Notes: generated by a model not told the origin, from the letters alone. Positions 26,613 through 36,181 are shown, numbered from the stretch's first letter. The stretch is 64,000 bases of DNA from Halobacteriovorax sp. DA5 (GCF_002903145.1 NZ_PPDJ01000002.1:372001-436000), one strand, 5' to 3'. Numbers and translations are program-made.

Positions 26613-27947
26613 ATGACAAATAATGTCTATAGTAATCGTCGTAAACAACTTCTAAATATGATGGATGATGGAATTGCCATTATCGCTTCAGCTAAATATG
26701 CACATAAAAGTAATGATACGGAATTTCCATTTCGCCAAAACTCAAACTTTCGTTATCTAACTGGATTAACGGAAGCAGATAGTGCACTAATTCTTTCTAA
26801 AAAGAATGGTGTTGAAAAACAAATTATCTTCGTTCGTCCAAAAGATGAAATTGCTGAGATGTGGGCCGGAAAAAGACTTGGGCCACATAAAGCAAGTGAA
26901 CTTTTAGGAACAGATGAAGGTCACTCAATTGAAGATCTTGATAAGAAATTAGAAGAACTTCTTCCTGGACACAAAAGCCTATACGTTCACCTAAGTGAGC
27001 GCACAGATATCGCTGACAAAGCTAGAAAAATTGCGGCCTCTTTATTTAGCAAAAAAAGAGCACAACAAGAATTGCCACCAGAGACATTTAAGAATGTTGG
27101 GCATTTAATTGAGAAAATGAGATTCATCAAAGATGAAACTGAAATCGCACAAATGAGAGAGGCCATGATTGTTACAGATCGCGCCCATCGTGCGGCAATG
27201 GCCCTTGCAAACCCAGGTGTTTCAGAGCAGGAAGTAAACGCCCTGATGACTTACCTTTTCATGAAAGGACCAACTCAAGGAAGTGCTTACGATAATATTA
27301 TTGCAGGTGGAAATAATGCTAACTGCCTTCACTATATTAAAAACGATGAAATTCTAAATGCAGGAGATCTGCTTTTAATTGATGCTGGTAGTGAGTTAAA
27401 TGGTTATGCGACAGATATCACTAGAACTTTCCCTGTAAGTGGAAAGTATACTGGAATTCAAAAAGAAGTTTATAATATTGTTTTAGAATCACAATTAGCG
27501 GCCATTGAATTATCAAAGCCAGGCAACAACGCTACAATTCTTCATAACAAAGTTAGTGAGATTCTAACTCAAGGACTAATTGATCTTAAGGTTCTTGAAG
27601 GAAGTGTTAGCTCAAATATTGAACAATCGAATCACAGAAAGTTCTTCCCACACGGAACAGGACACTGGTTAGGTCTCGATGTTCACGATCAAAACCCATA
27701 CCTAGTTGATGGAACAAGTGATCCGATGCCATTTACTAAAGGCTGTATCTTCACTATTGAGCCAGGACTTTACTTCTCAAATGAATTCACAAATATTCCA
27801 GAAGAACTAAAAGGAATTGGAATTAGAATTGAAGACAATATTCTAATTACAGATAATGGACATGAGAACCTATCTCACATGATCCCTAAAACTGTTGAAG
27901 AAGTTGAAGAAGCTTGTGCAAAAGATGTAAAGGACTTCCTACTGTAA
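26613..27947 (+). CDS. pepP: aminopeptidase P (Xaa-Pro aminopeptidase)
   Basis: The 444-residue M24 metallopeptidase removes an N-terminal residue before proline. The start is the ATG at 26613, with GAGG six bases upstream; an ATG at 26583 lacks this. The N-terminal domain (about 1-170) holds FPFRQNSNFRYLTGLTEADSAL, and the pita-bread domain has the metal ligands: the two aspartates of LLIDAGSELNGYATDITRTFP, the histidine of HGTGHWLGLDVHD, and glutamates in FTIEPGLYF and IRIEDN. Length equals E. coli PepP (441). Its stop codon overlaps the start of the EEP lipoprotein by one base, so the two are translated together. Confidence 0.93.
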   Translation: MTNNVYSNRRKQLLNMMDDGIAIIASAKYAHKSNDTEFPFRQNSNFRYLTGLTEADSALILSKKNGVEKQIIFVRPKDEIAEMWAGKRLGPHKASELLGTDEGHSIEDLDKKLEELLPGHKSLYVHLSERTDIADKARKIAASLFSKKRAQQELPPETFKNVGHLIEKMRFIKDETEIAQMREAMIVTDRAHRAAMALANPGVSEQEVNALMTYLFMKGPTQGSAYDNIIAGGNNANCLHYIKNDEILNAGDLLLIDAGSELNGYATDITRTFPVSGKYTGIQKEVYNIVLESQLAAIELSKPGNNATILHNKVSEILTQGLIDLKVLEGSVSSNIEQSNHRKFFPHGTGHWLGLDVHDQNPYLVDGTSDPMPFTKGCIFTIEPGLYFSNEFTNIPEELKGIGIRIEDNILITDNGHENLSHMIPKTVEEVEEACAKDVKDFLL

Positions 27948-29098
27948 TGAAAACGACAAATCTTCTTTTAGTTACACTATTTATTTTCTTAGGTGCTTCA
28001 TGTGCTACCAATGATAGACGAGATGATGAAATTCATCTCGTTCATTGGAATATTAAAGAACTAGACAACACAAAACTTAGTAAAAAAAATGATCAGCTAA
28101 CAAGTGTTAAGAATATTCTGGAAAAGCTAGACTTTGATGCCATTAGTGTAAATGAGATCCAATACGATCTACCAAATGGAAAAAACCTAGAAAAACTTTT
28201 AGGACAATTAAAAGAAGATACGAGTGAATTTGCCTTTAGCTTCACTCAGGCCAACACAGGAAATAAAGCAAAGAAAGTTAATGGCAAGTATTCAAAAGAT
28301 AGAAAGAATGCCGATCAAGTCAACTACGGCTTATTTCCTGGACAGTACTCAACTGGTTTTGCCTCAAAGCATCCAATAAAAGAGGAAATTATTGTAAAAG
28401 ATCTTCAGTGGAAAGAGTTTAATCCGGCCGCTGACTTTTCAAAATTTCGTGATGGTGCAGGAAAAAAACTGCCTAAAGAAATGGAACTTTTTGATAAGAG
28501 CTTCACTCACCTAGTTGTTGAAGTGGCCGATCAAGATGTACACATCATTCTTCTTCACACTGTTCCAAGTTATCACTTTGGAAACCGCCAAACTCCAAAC
28601 TATGAAAGAAATCGCGATCAACTGCGATTTCTAGAGTGGTATGTAACGGGAGCAACAAACTTCAATGTAAAACTTCCAAAGAAGTATGCACACTTAAAAC
28701 CAATTCATAAAGAAGATCGAGTCATCATCATGGGTGATTTCAACACTTCAATCTATATGAATAATCCAGGTTCTGTTGTTCTTAGAAGATTATTTAATCA
28801 CCTAAATCCTTGGCTTAAAAACCCAGGGCCAACAAATGAGCGCCAAACTTTTGCGGCCAATCGCAATCCACTAACACTTGATTACATCGCATACAGAGGG
28901 CTGAAGCTAATGGATGCAGGAATTTATAATCCTGAAACACTTGTGAATAAAGGCAATGTATTTTGCACGCCACCAAGTCAGCTGCCAAAGTATATGGTTA
29001 AAGGATTAGATAAGCGTGTAAGTTGTATCGATGACGATGCAATTGAGCTTAAGAAGGCAAGCGACCACTTCCCTATCTGGGCAACGTTTAGACTTTAA
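27947..29098 (+). CDS. EEP-fold (endonuclease/exonuclease/phosphatase) lipoprotein
   Basis: The 383-residue lipoprotein starts at the ATG that overlaps the pepP stop. The lipobox FLGASC places the lipidated cysteine at residue 19. The EEP fold is seen in order: VHWNIKEL, the catalytic glutamate in SVNEIQ, the HTVPSYHF loop, GDFNTSIY and SDHFPIW (catalytic DH). These proteins cut phosphodiester bonds in nucleic acids, lipids or sugars; nuclease-like and phosphodiesterase activities cannot be separated from sequence. Lipidation suggests the enzyme faces the periplasm or the cell surface. Coupling with pepP is probably only transcriptional. Confidence 0.87.
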   Translation: MKTTNLLLVTLFIFLGASCATNDRRDDEIHLVHWNIKELDNTKLSKKNDQLTSVKNILEKLDFDAISVNEIQYDLPNGKNLEKLLGQLKEDTSEFAFSFTQANTGNKAKKVNGKYSKDRKNADQVNYGLFPGQYSTGFASKHPIKEEIIVKDLQWKEFNPAADFSKFRDGAGKKLPKEMELFDKSFTHLVVEVADQDVHIILLHTVPSYHFGNRQTPNYERNRDQLRFLEWYVTGATNFNVKLPKKYAHLKPIHKEDRVIIMGDFNTSIYMNNPGSVVLRRLFNHLNPWLKNPGPTNERQTFAANRNPLTLDYIAYRGLKLMDAGIYNPETLVNKGNVFCTPPSQLPKYMVKGLDKRVSCIDDDAIELKKASDHFPIWATFRL

Positions 29099-29102
29099 AA
29101 GA

Positions 29103-29126
29103 AAGGCCAAGCTAAAGCTTGGCCTT
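29103..29126 (+). terminator. hairpin after the EEP lipoprotein gene
   Basis: AAGGCCAAGC and GCTTGGCCTT form a perfect ten-base stem around TAAA. It is followed by AAATATTTT, a weak uridine tract, five bases after the stop. Confidence 0.65.
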
Positions 29127-29175
29127 AAATATTTTGTGAGTAATATAATTATCAAACATTAGACAGTTAAGTATC

Positions 29176-30156
29176 TTAAACCTGGCGATTTAGAATAAAC
29201 CCACCAATAAGCTCAAGAGGCTTGATCGTTTCAGCTAAGCGCTCTTCATTGAACCCACGAGAAATTAATTCTGTGCGAATTTCGTGAAGGATATCATTAG
29301 CTTCATCAACAAGTGCTGTTGCTTCATTTTTAATATTAGAAACATTTTCTGAGATTTCTTCGAGATTAACGATATCCTTAAGCTCGCCACCTTTTTGATA
29401 CTCATCCATCTTAAGAGGATTTGCCGCAAGATAGTCATAGACAACTGAGTTAACTAAATTCTGCTCTAGATCAAGGTGAGCATCCTTTAGGCTTTCTCCA
29501 TCACTGAAATCAAGTGTGTCATCTACCATCTGGAAAGCAATTCCGATTAGGTGGCCAAAACGTGCAGCTTTAGATGCAAGCTCTTGATCCTCTACACCAA
29601 GGTAAGCTCCAGACCAACAGCACCACCCCATAACAGAGGCCGTTTTATGAAAAGCAATTTTTTCAATAATTTCTTTCGAGTACTTACGAGAATCGAGAGC
29701 ATCAGACTGAACCCATTCACCAATTGCAAGATCTTGAATTACCTGAGACATGCTTTGAAGAACTTTGATTGAGCCAATTTTAGAAAGGCTTAAGATAACG
29801 TCTGCTAGCAGATAATCTCCAGCAAGAACGGCCTTCTTATTTGATGCCTCAACATTAATTGAAGGATTCCCACGCCTTTGCGTTGCGCCATCAATAACAT
29901 CATCATGAGCAAGTGAAGCAGCATGAACCATTTCAATTGCACGAGCACATATTGCGACATCCTCTTTTTCGTGCGCATTAAAAAAATCTGCCATTAGATA
30001 TGTCAGCATAGGACGCAGGCGTTTTCCACCAGATAAAACAGTTTTAGCAAGAACTTCCTTAATTGCTTTAAGGCAGTTTTCGGACTTAATTTCTAGGTCA
30101 ATATTGACCGCTTTCTCTAAAATTTGTGGAGGGATGCTTTCAAAAAATTCGTTCAT
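29176..30156 (-). CDS. polyprenyl diphosphate synthase
   Basis: The 326-residue trans-prenyltransferase makes the side chain of menaquinone. Both aspartate-rich motifs are present: HDDVIDGATQRRG with the DDxxD-type first motif, and FQMVDDTLDFS as the second. GGKRLRPML and ALDSRKYSKEIIEKIAFHKTA are family features. The start is the ATG at 30154-30156 with a GGAAA site nearby; the frame stays open to 30222. It is divergent from the men operon, 108 bases apart, matching a role in supplying the prenyl tail for MenA. Chain length cannot be told. Confidence 0.92.
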   Translation of the reverse strand: MNEFFESIPPQILEKAVNIDLEIKSENCLKAIKEVLAKTVLSGGKRLRPMLTYLMADFFNAHEKEDVAICARAIEMVHAASLAHDDVIDGATQRRGNPSINVEASNKKAVLAGDYLLADVILSLSKIGSIKVLQSMSQVIQDLAIGEWVQSDALDSRKYSKEIIEKIAFHKTASVMGWCCWSGAYLGVEDQELASKAARFGHLIGIAFQMVDDTLDFSDGESLKDAHLDLEQNLVNSVVYDYLAANPLKMDEYQKGGELKDIVNLEEISENVSNIKNEATALVDEANDILHEIRTELISRGFNEERLAETIKPLELIGGFILNRQV

Positions 30157-30264
30157 AGTTTTTTCCGTTTTAATAGTAATACCACTTGTCGAAAGGGGCC
30201 GTAAATGATTAATATAACGCAAATACTATTGATAAACACTGCACTGCAGAAGGACTGATTAAAT

Positions 30265-30978
30265 ATGAGCAATAAAGAGCTTGCGACAAGAAAAACAAAG
30301 TCATTTGAAATCTTTGATAAAATTGCCGGAACATACGATTTACTAAATCACATCCTTTCATTTGGTATCGATATCTACTGGCGTAAGGTGGTTATTGCCA
30401 ACCTTCCGAAGAGAGAAAAACTTCAGTGTCTAGATCTTGCTTGTGGAACTGGAGATTTAACAATTGCACTTGCTCGTGCAAAAAATGTTGAAAGCGTAAC
30501 AGGTATCGACTTATCAAAAGGTATGATCGAAATTGGAAAAAAGAAAATTGTTGCTAAGAAATTAGATAAAAAAGCCAAAATGCATATTGGCGACGGTGTT
30601 GAAATCCCAGCGGCCGATGAAACATTTGATGTAACAAGTGTAAGCTTTGGTATTAGAAATTTCCCAGACTTCAAAAAATCATTACAAAATATGTACAGAG
30701 TGATTCGTCCAGGTGGAAGAAGCTTTGTTTTAGAATTTTCTATTCCAAAGAACTTTCTTTTTCGTGGGATCTACTTCTTCTACTTTAGATACTTACTTCC
30801 ATTTGTTGGAAACCTAATCTCTAAGCATAAAGATGCTTATACCTATCTAAATCAAACAGTAGAAGATTTTCCATATGGACAAGAGTTTGCAGACGAGATG
30901 ACAAAAGCAGGTTTTAAAAACGTTAGATTTATTACTCTTACATTTGGGATAGCCACTCTTTACATTGGAGAGAAGTAA
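30265..30978 (+). CDS. menG: demethylmenaquinone methyltransferase
   Basis: The 237-residue SAM methyltransferase of the UbiE/MenG family catalyses the last methylation of menaquinone. It has the family N-terminus FDKIAGTYDLLNHILSFGIDIYWRK, then motif I LDLACGTGDLTIALA, and RVIRPGGRSFVLEF. It starts the men operon, and menF starts at the next base after its stop. A GGAC/AGAAGG site precedes the ATG. The menaquinone context favours MenG over UbiE. Confidence 0.92.
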   Translation: MSNKELATRKTKSFEIFDKIAGTYDLLNHILSFGIDIYWRKVVIANLPKREKLQCLDLACGTGDLTIALARAKNVESVTGIDLSKGMIEIGKKKIVAKKLDKKAKMHIGDGVEIPAADETFDVTSVSFGIRNFPDFKKSLQNMYRVIRPGGRSFVLEFSIPKNFLFRGIYFFYFRYLLPFVGNLISKHKDAYTYLNQTVEDFPYGQEFADEMTKAGFKNVRFITLTFGIATLYIGEK

Positions 30979-32352
30979 TTGCGTTTATCTGCCAACAACC
31001 TCCAAATTGATATCATCAACGCCCTGATTAAACTTGATTGTTCAAGTGAAGATTTAATCAAGGGTAGTGAATATAGTCTTGTAAAGTTTGAGGCCGGGTT
31101 TAATAATATCTCATCTATTATTGACCTCTTTCAAACTTCAAAAAAGTTTTACTTTCTAAACAAAGACAAAGATACAGAGTTTCTGGCCCTTGGTTCTTGG
31201 CGTGACTTTAGCTCCCTTTACCACTACGAAGATATTGAGAGGCTAATTGAGTCTCATGATTTTCTTAAAATTTGTGGTGCTCAAAGATTTAAAGCTGAAG
31301 CAGATTCGCTTGAGTGGCATGGACTTGAAGACTGCTCGTACTTTGTTCCTAAGGTCTTAATCGAAACGACACCTCAGGGTGTTGATATCAATGTAATTCT
31401 TCCAAACTCATTCTTTGCGGATGAGCAAAATAAGAAAGAGGCCCTTCATGAATTGGCCATTACCCTTGATCCAAATCCTAGGCATATGCATAGTGACTAC
31501 AATCATATAACAAAGAATATTTCTGAGACGAGTAAGAATCAGTGGAGTAAAATAGTTGAGGCCGCAGTTTCTAAGATTAATCGTTCACAAATTTCTAAGA
31601 TAGTTCTTTCTAGAAAACTTAAGGTTTCATTTAAGAACCCTATCAGTTCATATGAACAATTTAAGACACTAAAAGAAAACAATAGCTACAATAGCTATAA
31701 TATCTTATTTCAATTTTCAGCACACCAATGCTTCTATAGTGTAACACCAGAGACTCTATTTAAGCTTGATGGCAGAAAAGTTCTGATCGACAGTATTGCA
31801 GGAACGACGAAAAGAGGCGCCAATAAGCAAGAAGATGACACGCTAGAGGCAAATCTACTATCTAATACAAAAGAGCTTGAAGAACACAGACATGTCTCAA
31901 GTTATATTGAAGAGACGCTAGCTAATTTGGCGAGTGATATTGAAATTACTAAAAAAGAACAAATTCTAAAACTTAAATATATTCAGCATATTCATACGAA
32001 GTACGAAGCGACTTTGAATGATAGTGCTAAACGCAGTGATCTAATCACTAAACTGCACCCTACTCCTGCAGTTGCGGGGCTTCCAAAGCCACTTGCAATT
32101 AGTCTTATTAGTGAACTAGAAACTAATTCTCGCGGGCTCTACGCTGCCCCAATTGGTTATTTTTCAAAAGACAAAACTGAGCTTGCAGTTGGTCTAAGGT
32201 GTGCACTTGTGGATAAAACAGACCTACATATTTATGCTGGTTGTGGAATCGTTAAAGATTCTTCGGCGGAAAAAGAATGGAATGAAACCACAAACAAAAT
32301 GAAAAACTTCACTGAAGTTATCAAGGCCAAATCATGGACAAATTTCCAGTAA
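30979..32352 (+). CDS. menF: isochorismate synthase
   Basis: The 457-residue chorismate-utilising enzyme converts chorismate to isochorismate, the first menaquinone step. The start is TTG at 30979, directly after the menG stop, with GGAGAG as ribosome binding site. The C-terminal catalytic part has SKIVLSRKL, DSIAGTTKRGA, RHVSSYIEETL, and SRGLYAAPIGYF followed by YAGCGIVKDSSAEKEWNET, all typical of MenF/EntC. The N-terminal 150 residues are divergent, as usual. It overlaps menD by 19 bases. Confidence 0.92.
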   Translation: MRLSANNLQIDIINALIKLDCSSEDLIKGSEYSLVKFEAGFNNISSIIDLFQTSKKFYFLNKDKDTEFLALGSWRDFSSLYHYEDIERLIESHDFLKICGAQRFKAEADSLEWHGLEDCSYFVPKVLIETTPQGVDINVILPNSFFADEQNKKEALHELAITLDPNPRHMHSDYNHITKNISETSKNQWSKIVEAAVSKINRSQISKIVLSRKLKVSFKNPISSYEQFKTLKENNSYNSYNILFQFSAHQCFYSVTPETLFKLDGRKVLIDSIAGTTKRGANKQEDDTLEANLLSNTKELEEHRHVSSYIEETLANLASDIEITKKEQILKLKYIQHIHTKYEATLNDSAKRSDLITKLHPTPAVAGLPKPLAISLISELETNSRGLYAAPIGYFSKDKTELAVGLRCALVDKTDLHIYAGCGIVKDSSAEKEWNETTNKMKNFTEVIKAKSWTNFQ

Positions 32353-34055
32353 CTGAAAATCTTTCAAGACTTTGGGCATCAATCATTGTTGATGAATTAG
32401 CAAAGAATTCAATCACGCAATTCTACGCGGCTCCAGGAATGAGAAATGCACCAGTTCTTGCCGCTGCTCACTATCATGAGCTTGTTGACACATATTCATA
32501 CTTTGATGAAAGAGCACTAAGCTACAGGGCCCTAGGGCGATCTAAAGTCTCAGACTCGATTCCCCTGCTTACATGTACATCGGGAACGGCCATGGCCAAT
32601 TTTGCGCCGGCAATTATCGAGGCAAATAAATCAGGGCTACCATTAATAATATTAACAGCTGATAGACCTAGTGAATTAGTTAAAACGGATTCAAACCAAA
32701 CAATAGATCAATTAAGTGTTATTGCTGATCACACTTGTTATAATTTAAGTCTTGAGGCACCAAATGAAGCGCTAAGTGCTACGAGACTTAGAACTCTAAT
32801 TTCAACGGCCATAGGACGCGCAAAAATCAATAAGAGGCCTGTACACATTAACCTTCCTCTTAGAGAGCCACTTGACTCAACACCAATGCCTATTTCAAAA
32901 GAGTATCTTGAAAAAGCGCTAGAGAGTTTTAATAATAACGGTGCCAAGGTGATCTCAAGTGCTTATCAGACTTACCAAATGGAGTTTGAACTAGGACAAA
33001 AACTAGTTGAGGCAAAGAATGTCTTACTCGTTATTGGAAAACTTGATGGAAAAAAAGATCTTGAGCATTATCAAGACGCGCTAATGAAAATCAAGGTGCC
33101 AAAGTATCTTGATATCACAAGTGGACTAAAGTACCAGTTTTGTCTCGAAGACTATCTGACACCAAACTTTGATCATCCAGAGGTTTTGGATGTTTATGAA
33201 CAAAGTCCACCGGAGATTATCATTCATATCGGTGGCCGCTTAGTTTCAAAGCATTATTATAATTTCTTAGAAAGAAATAAATGTGAACTTATCCATGTAA
33301 CAAATGTGGATTTTGATCACGACCCAGGATTTTCAAACACATATAAAATTATTTGTGATCCACTTTCGTTTTTAAATGGACTCGTAAAACTTGAACTGAA
33401 TCAAGCGCCACCAGTTATGTGGCATGATTTCGTGGAAAGAAAGAGGGCCGTTATCGAAGAAGAAGAGCTGACTCAACCTTTTATCTCTAAGAATATTATT
33501 GAAAATATTGATGAAAACTATGATCTTCTTGTAGGTAATTCAACAATTGTCAGAAGCTTTGATAACTTTGTATCAAGTAATTACAGATCAAATGTAAATG
33601 TTTTCACTAACCGTGGCGTTAGTGGGATTGAAGGGTTTGTTGCAACATTAGTTGGACTAAGTGATGAGAATGATAAACCAAAGCTACTAGTTCTTGGCGA
33701 TATTTCATTCAAGCATGATCTAAACTCTCTATATATGCTAGAAGAAGCTGCCAAGGCCGGAAAAAACCTAAGTGTTATTATTATTAATAACTTTCAAGGC
33801 GATATTTTTAATCTTCTACCTATTGCTAAAGAGAAGGAGTTTCTTCCTCTTTTAACGACTCCACACAACGATCGCTTTGATCGCTTAATAAAAGCATTTG
33901 ATGGCCTATCATATGAGTGCTGTGAAACGAAAGATGACTTCAATAAACTTGTGGCAAAGGCCCTAAGTTCTAAAGGGGTCAATATTATAGAGGCCATAAC
34001 AAATAATGAGTCGAATATGGCACTCTTTAAAAAATTAAAAACAGTAAAAAGGTAA
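32334..34055 (+). CDS. menD: SEPHCHC synthase
   Basis: The 573-residue thiamine-diphosphate enzyme joins isochorismate and 2-oxoglutarate to SEPHCHC. The N-terminal PYR domain carries APGMRNAPVLAAAHYH and the FDERALSYRALG segment with its catalytic glutamate; LLTCTSGTAMANFAPAIIEA follows. The C-terminal PP domain has GDISFKHDLNSLYMLEEAAK followed by NNFQGDIFNLLP, the GD-N metal/ThDP motif. Length is close to E. coli MenD. The ATG overlaps menF, and menA starts five bases after the stop. Confidence 0.94.
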   Translation: MDKFPVTENLSRLWASIIVDELAKNSITQFYAAPGMRNAPVLAAAHYHELVDTYSYFDERALSYRALGRSKVSDSIPLLTCTSGTAMANFAPAIIEANKSGLPLIILTADRPSELVKTDSNQTIDQLSVIADHTCYNLSLEAPNEALSATRLRTLISTAIGRAKINKRPVHINLPLREPLDSTPMPISKEYLEKALESFNNNGAKVISSAYQTYQMEFELGQKLVEAKNVLLVIGKLDGKKDLEHYQDALMKIKVPKYLDITSGLKYQFCLEDYLTPNFDHPEVLDVYEQSPPEIIIHIGGRLVSKHYYNFLERNKCELIHVTNVDFDHDPGFSNTYKIICDPLSFLNGLVKLELNQAPPVMWHDFVERKRAVIEEEELTQPFISKNIIENIDENYDLLVGNSTIVRSFDNFVSSNYRSNVNVFTNRGVSGIEGFVATLVGLSDENDKPKLLVLGDISFKHDLNSLYMLEEAAKAGKNLSVIIINNFQGDIFNLLPIAKEKEFLPLLTTPHNDRFDRLIKAFDGLSYECCETKDDFNKLVAKALSSKGVNIIEAITNNESNMALFKKLKTVKR

Positions 34056-34059
34056 AAGA

Positions 34060-34971
34060 ATGAGTCAACTTGTAAAAGGCTTTATCATTGCAGCAAGGCC
34101 AAAGACATTACCAGCGGGAGCTTCACCAGTAATACTAGCGACAGCACATGCCTTTTTTGACCAAGGCGAGATTAGCTGGATTATTTTTGTTATTACTCTG
34201 CTTTGTACATTACTTTTACAAATCTCATCAAATCTAATCAATGATTACTATGACACTCAGACTGGTGTTGATACGCAAGAGCGCCTCGGTCCAGAGCGTG
34301 TCACAAACACCGGCCTAATAGAGCCGCAAACAGTTAAAAAATTCTTTATTGGAACGTTGGCCTTAGCATTTCTTCTCGGAATCTTTCTGATGAATGTTGG
34401 GGGTATGCCCATTGTTATTCTAGGTCTGGCCTCAATCGCTGGTGCATATCATTACACAGGAGGGCCATTTCCTCTGTCACACTATGGAATGGGAGAACTA
34501 CTTGCTCTTATCTTCTTCGGAAATATTGCAGTTTGTGGAACTTACTACCTTCAGACTTCAACGATTAACGACGCAGTCATACTGCTAAGTCTTTTTCCTG
34601 GCCTTTTAAGTGCTGCTATCATGGCCATTAATAATGCACGTGATATTGAAAGTGATGCTATTGCAAAAAAGATGACTCTTGGTGTTCTACTGAATCGTGC
34701 ACTCAAAAAGAAAGCGTCAAGCTGGCTTCCATTATTTTTTGTTGCTCAAGCCTTTATCATTCTATGTGCCCACTCATACCTAGTTCTAAATCAAGGACAA
34801 TCACTTGCTTTTATGATGGTGTTTCTAATTATAACTCTCATTTTTTTAAAGACATGGACTTTCTTAATTAAAAATGGGCCATCTCCAGCTTATAACGATA
34901 GTCTAGCTCGTACAGGTAAGTACCTATTTATTACATCACTTATCTATAGTGGAATCTTGTGGCTAAGCTAA
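34060..34971 (+). CDS. menA: 1,4-dihydroxy-2-naphthoate prenyltransferase
   Basis: The 303-residue UbiA-family membrane enzyme attaches the prenyl chain to DHNA. It has 8-9 hydrophobic segments. The first aspartate-rich motif is NDYYDTQTGVDTQER, with LGPERVTNTGLI, and the second is NNARDIESDAIAKKMTLGV, both specific for MenA. The start is ATG at 34060 with a GGTAAAAG site. The end overlaps menC by 13 bases. Confidence 0.93.
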   Translation: MSQLVKGFIIAARPKTLPAGASPVILATAHAFFDQGEISWIIFVITLLCTLLLQISSNLINDYYDTQTGVDTQERLGPERVTNTGLIEPQTVKKFFIGTLALAFLLGIFLMNVGGMPIVILGLASIAGAYHYTGGPFPLSHYGMGELLALIFFGNIAVCGTYYLQTSTINDAVILLSLFPGLLSAAIMAINNARDIESDAIAKKMTLGVLLNRALKKKASSWLPLFFVAQAFIILCAHSYLVLNQGQSLAFMMVFLIITLIFLKTWTFLIKNGPSPAYNDSLARTGKYLFITSLIYSGILWLS

Positions 34972-35939
34972 TTCTTAGACCTATATACAAAGAAGTTCAC
35001 AATATGCGCTTAGCACTTAAGGCGCGAGCAAAAGAGTATAAGAAAATCGATTACTTTGAAGTTGAAGTATATATTGAAGAGGAAGTATTCACTTCTTATA
35101 TTACTCAGTTTGCTTTCTTCTATGAAAACCAAGAACTTGAGCATGAATACGAAATTGACTATCCTCTCGAGCAATTTCTAAATGGGGACTTATTTGAAGC
35201 GCCTCTTATTGATGCCAAAGATATTCCAAATAACGTTATTCTTGCTTTTGAGTATGCCCTCATAAAATATTATCGTAAGAAAAACTTCAAGCAAGACAAT
35301 CACGAAGATTACTTTAGTAAAAATAATAGCGTCAAAATCAATTTACTATTTCAGAAAGGATTAGACTTAAAGTTTGGCACCTCTGATATTTTAAAATATA
35401 AAATTTCGACTAACTCTAATACCCATGAAGTTATCACAGACCTTAATTCACTTGCAGCAAAGGGAGTTAAGTTACGCCTTGATGGCAATAGATCCCTTGA
35501 TAGCTCAGTTTTAGAAAGTATTCTCTATAACCTCGATTCAAATACAATTGATGCCATCGAATATATTGAAGAACCATTTAGTGAGCTTGGGCTTTGGGCC
35601 CAAAGTTTATGGAGTGATAAGATCACTCTAGCTCTTGATGAAAGCTTTGAATTTCAATTTAGGGACTCTATACCAGAGGAAGTAAGTTATTTAGTTCTAA
35701 AGTTTGGTGTCAACATAAGTGTCTTTGAATTCTTCCAGTTAAGACGTGATAAAAGAAATTGGCAAATTATCGTCACAAGTGGCTTTGAGTGTCCTAAATT
35801 ATTTAACTTTATAATTCATCTTGCAGCTTTAGAAAATAATGCCGCAGGCCTTTCTACGTTCAACTTCTACGAAAATGGGTTAAAATTATTCAAAGAATTT
35901 CAACCTCAAAAGAGTTTGCTAATTGCAAGGCTTCTTTAA
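34959..35939 (+). CDS. menC: o-succinylbenzoate synthase
   Basis: The 326-residue enolase-superfamily enzyme dehydrates SHCHC to o-succinylbenzoate. The catalytic residues are recognisable though the sequence is divergent: KxK in LKYKIS (about residue 145), D in RLDGN (about 173), E in YIEEPF, DE in ALDES, and the second lysine in LVLKFG. The GTG at 34959 overlaps menA; an ATG at 35004 is the alternative, giving 311 residues. It closes the men operon; menB, menE and menH are not in the window. E. coli MenC has 320 residues. Confidence 0.85.
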   Translation: MAKLILRPIYKEVHNMRLALKARAKEYKKIDYFEVEVYIEEEVFTSYITQFAFFYENQELEHEYEIDYPLEQFLNGDLFEAPLIDAKDIPNNVILAFEYALIKYYRKKNFKQDNHEDYFSKNNSVKINLLFQKGLDLKFGTSDILKYKISTNSNTHEVITDLNSLAAKGVKLRLDGNRSLDSSVLESILYNLDSNTIDAIEYIEEPFSELGLWAQSLWSDKITLALDESFEFQFRDSIPEEVSYLVLKFGVNISVFEFFQLRRDKRNWQIIVTSGFECPKLFNFIIHLAALENNAAGLSTFNFYENGLKLFKEFQPQKSLLIARLL

Positions 35940-35980
35940 TCTTTGTGTTGAAGATTATTAACAAATTTTAAGGAGAAGTT

Positions 35981-36181
35981 ATGTTTAAAGTACTTGGTCT
36001 AACTGCATTGTTAGTTATGGGATCTTGTTCATCATTCAAAACTGGTGAGTCATGTGATCGCTCACAAAAGAGTTGTTGCGCTAAGAAGAAAAAAGACTGC
36101 AAAGACTCGAAAAAATGTGATGGAAAATCATGTGATCGCAAAGACAAGAAGGGCAAAAAGGCCCATAAGTCACACTCTTAA
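35981..36181 (+). CDS. small cysteine- and lysine-rich lipoprotein
   Basis: The 66-residue product has a lipoprotein signal (MFKVLGLTALLVMGSC, lipid cysteine 16). The mature part is a run of lysine, aspartate, serine and cysteine with six more cysteines (ESCDRSQKSCCAKKKKDC, KKCDGKSCDRK) and ends in histidines and serines. Its composition recalls metal-binding or basic surface peptides, but no family fits. AAGGAG lies about eight bases before the ATG, and a strong terminator follows, so it is a real single-gene unit. Confidence 0.75.
   Translation: MFKVLGLTALLVMGSCSSFKTGESCDRSQKSCCAKKKKDCKDSKKCDGKSCDRKDKKGKKAHKSHS

Noticed and set aside
29176..35939. Menaquinone locus as recent horizontal transfer
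   Set aside because: Base composition, GGCC usage and gene spacing look like the rest of the window; there are no flanking mobile elements.
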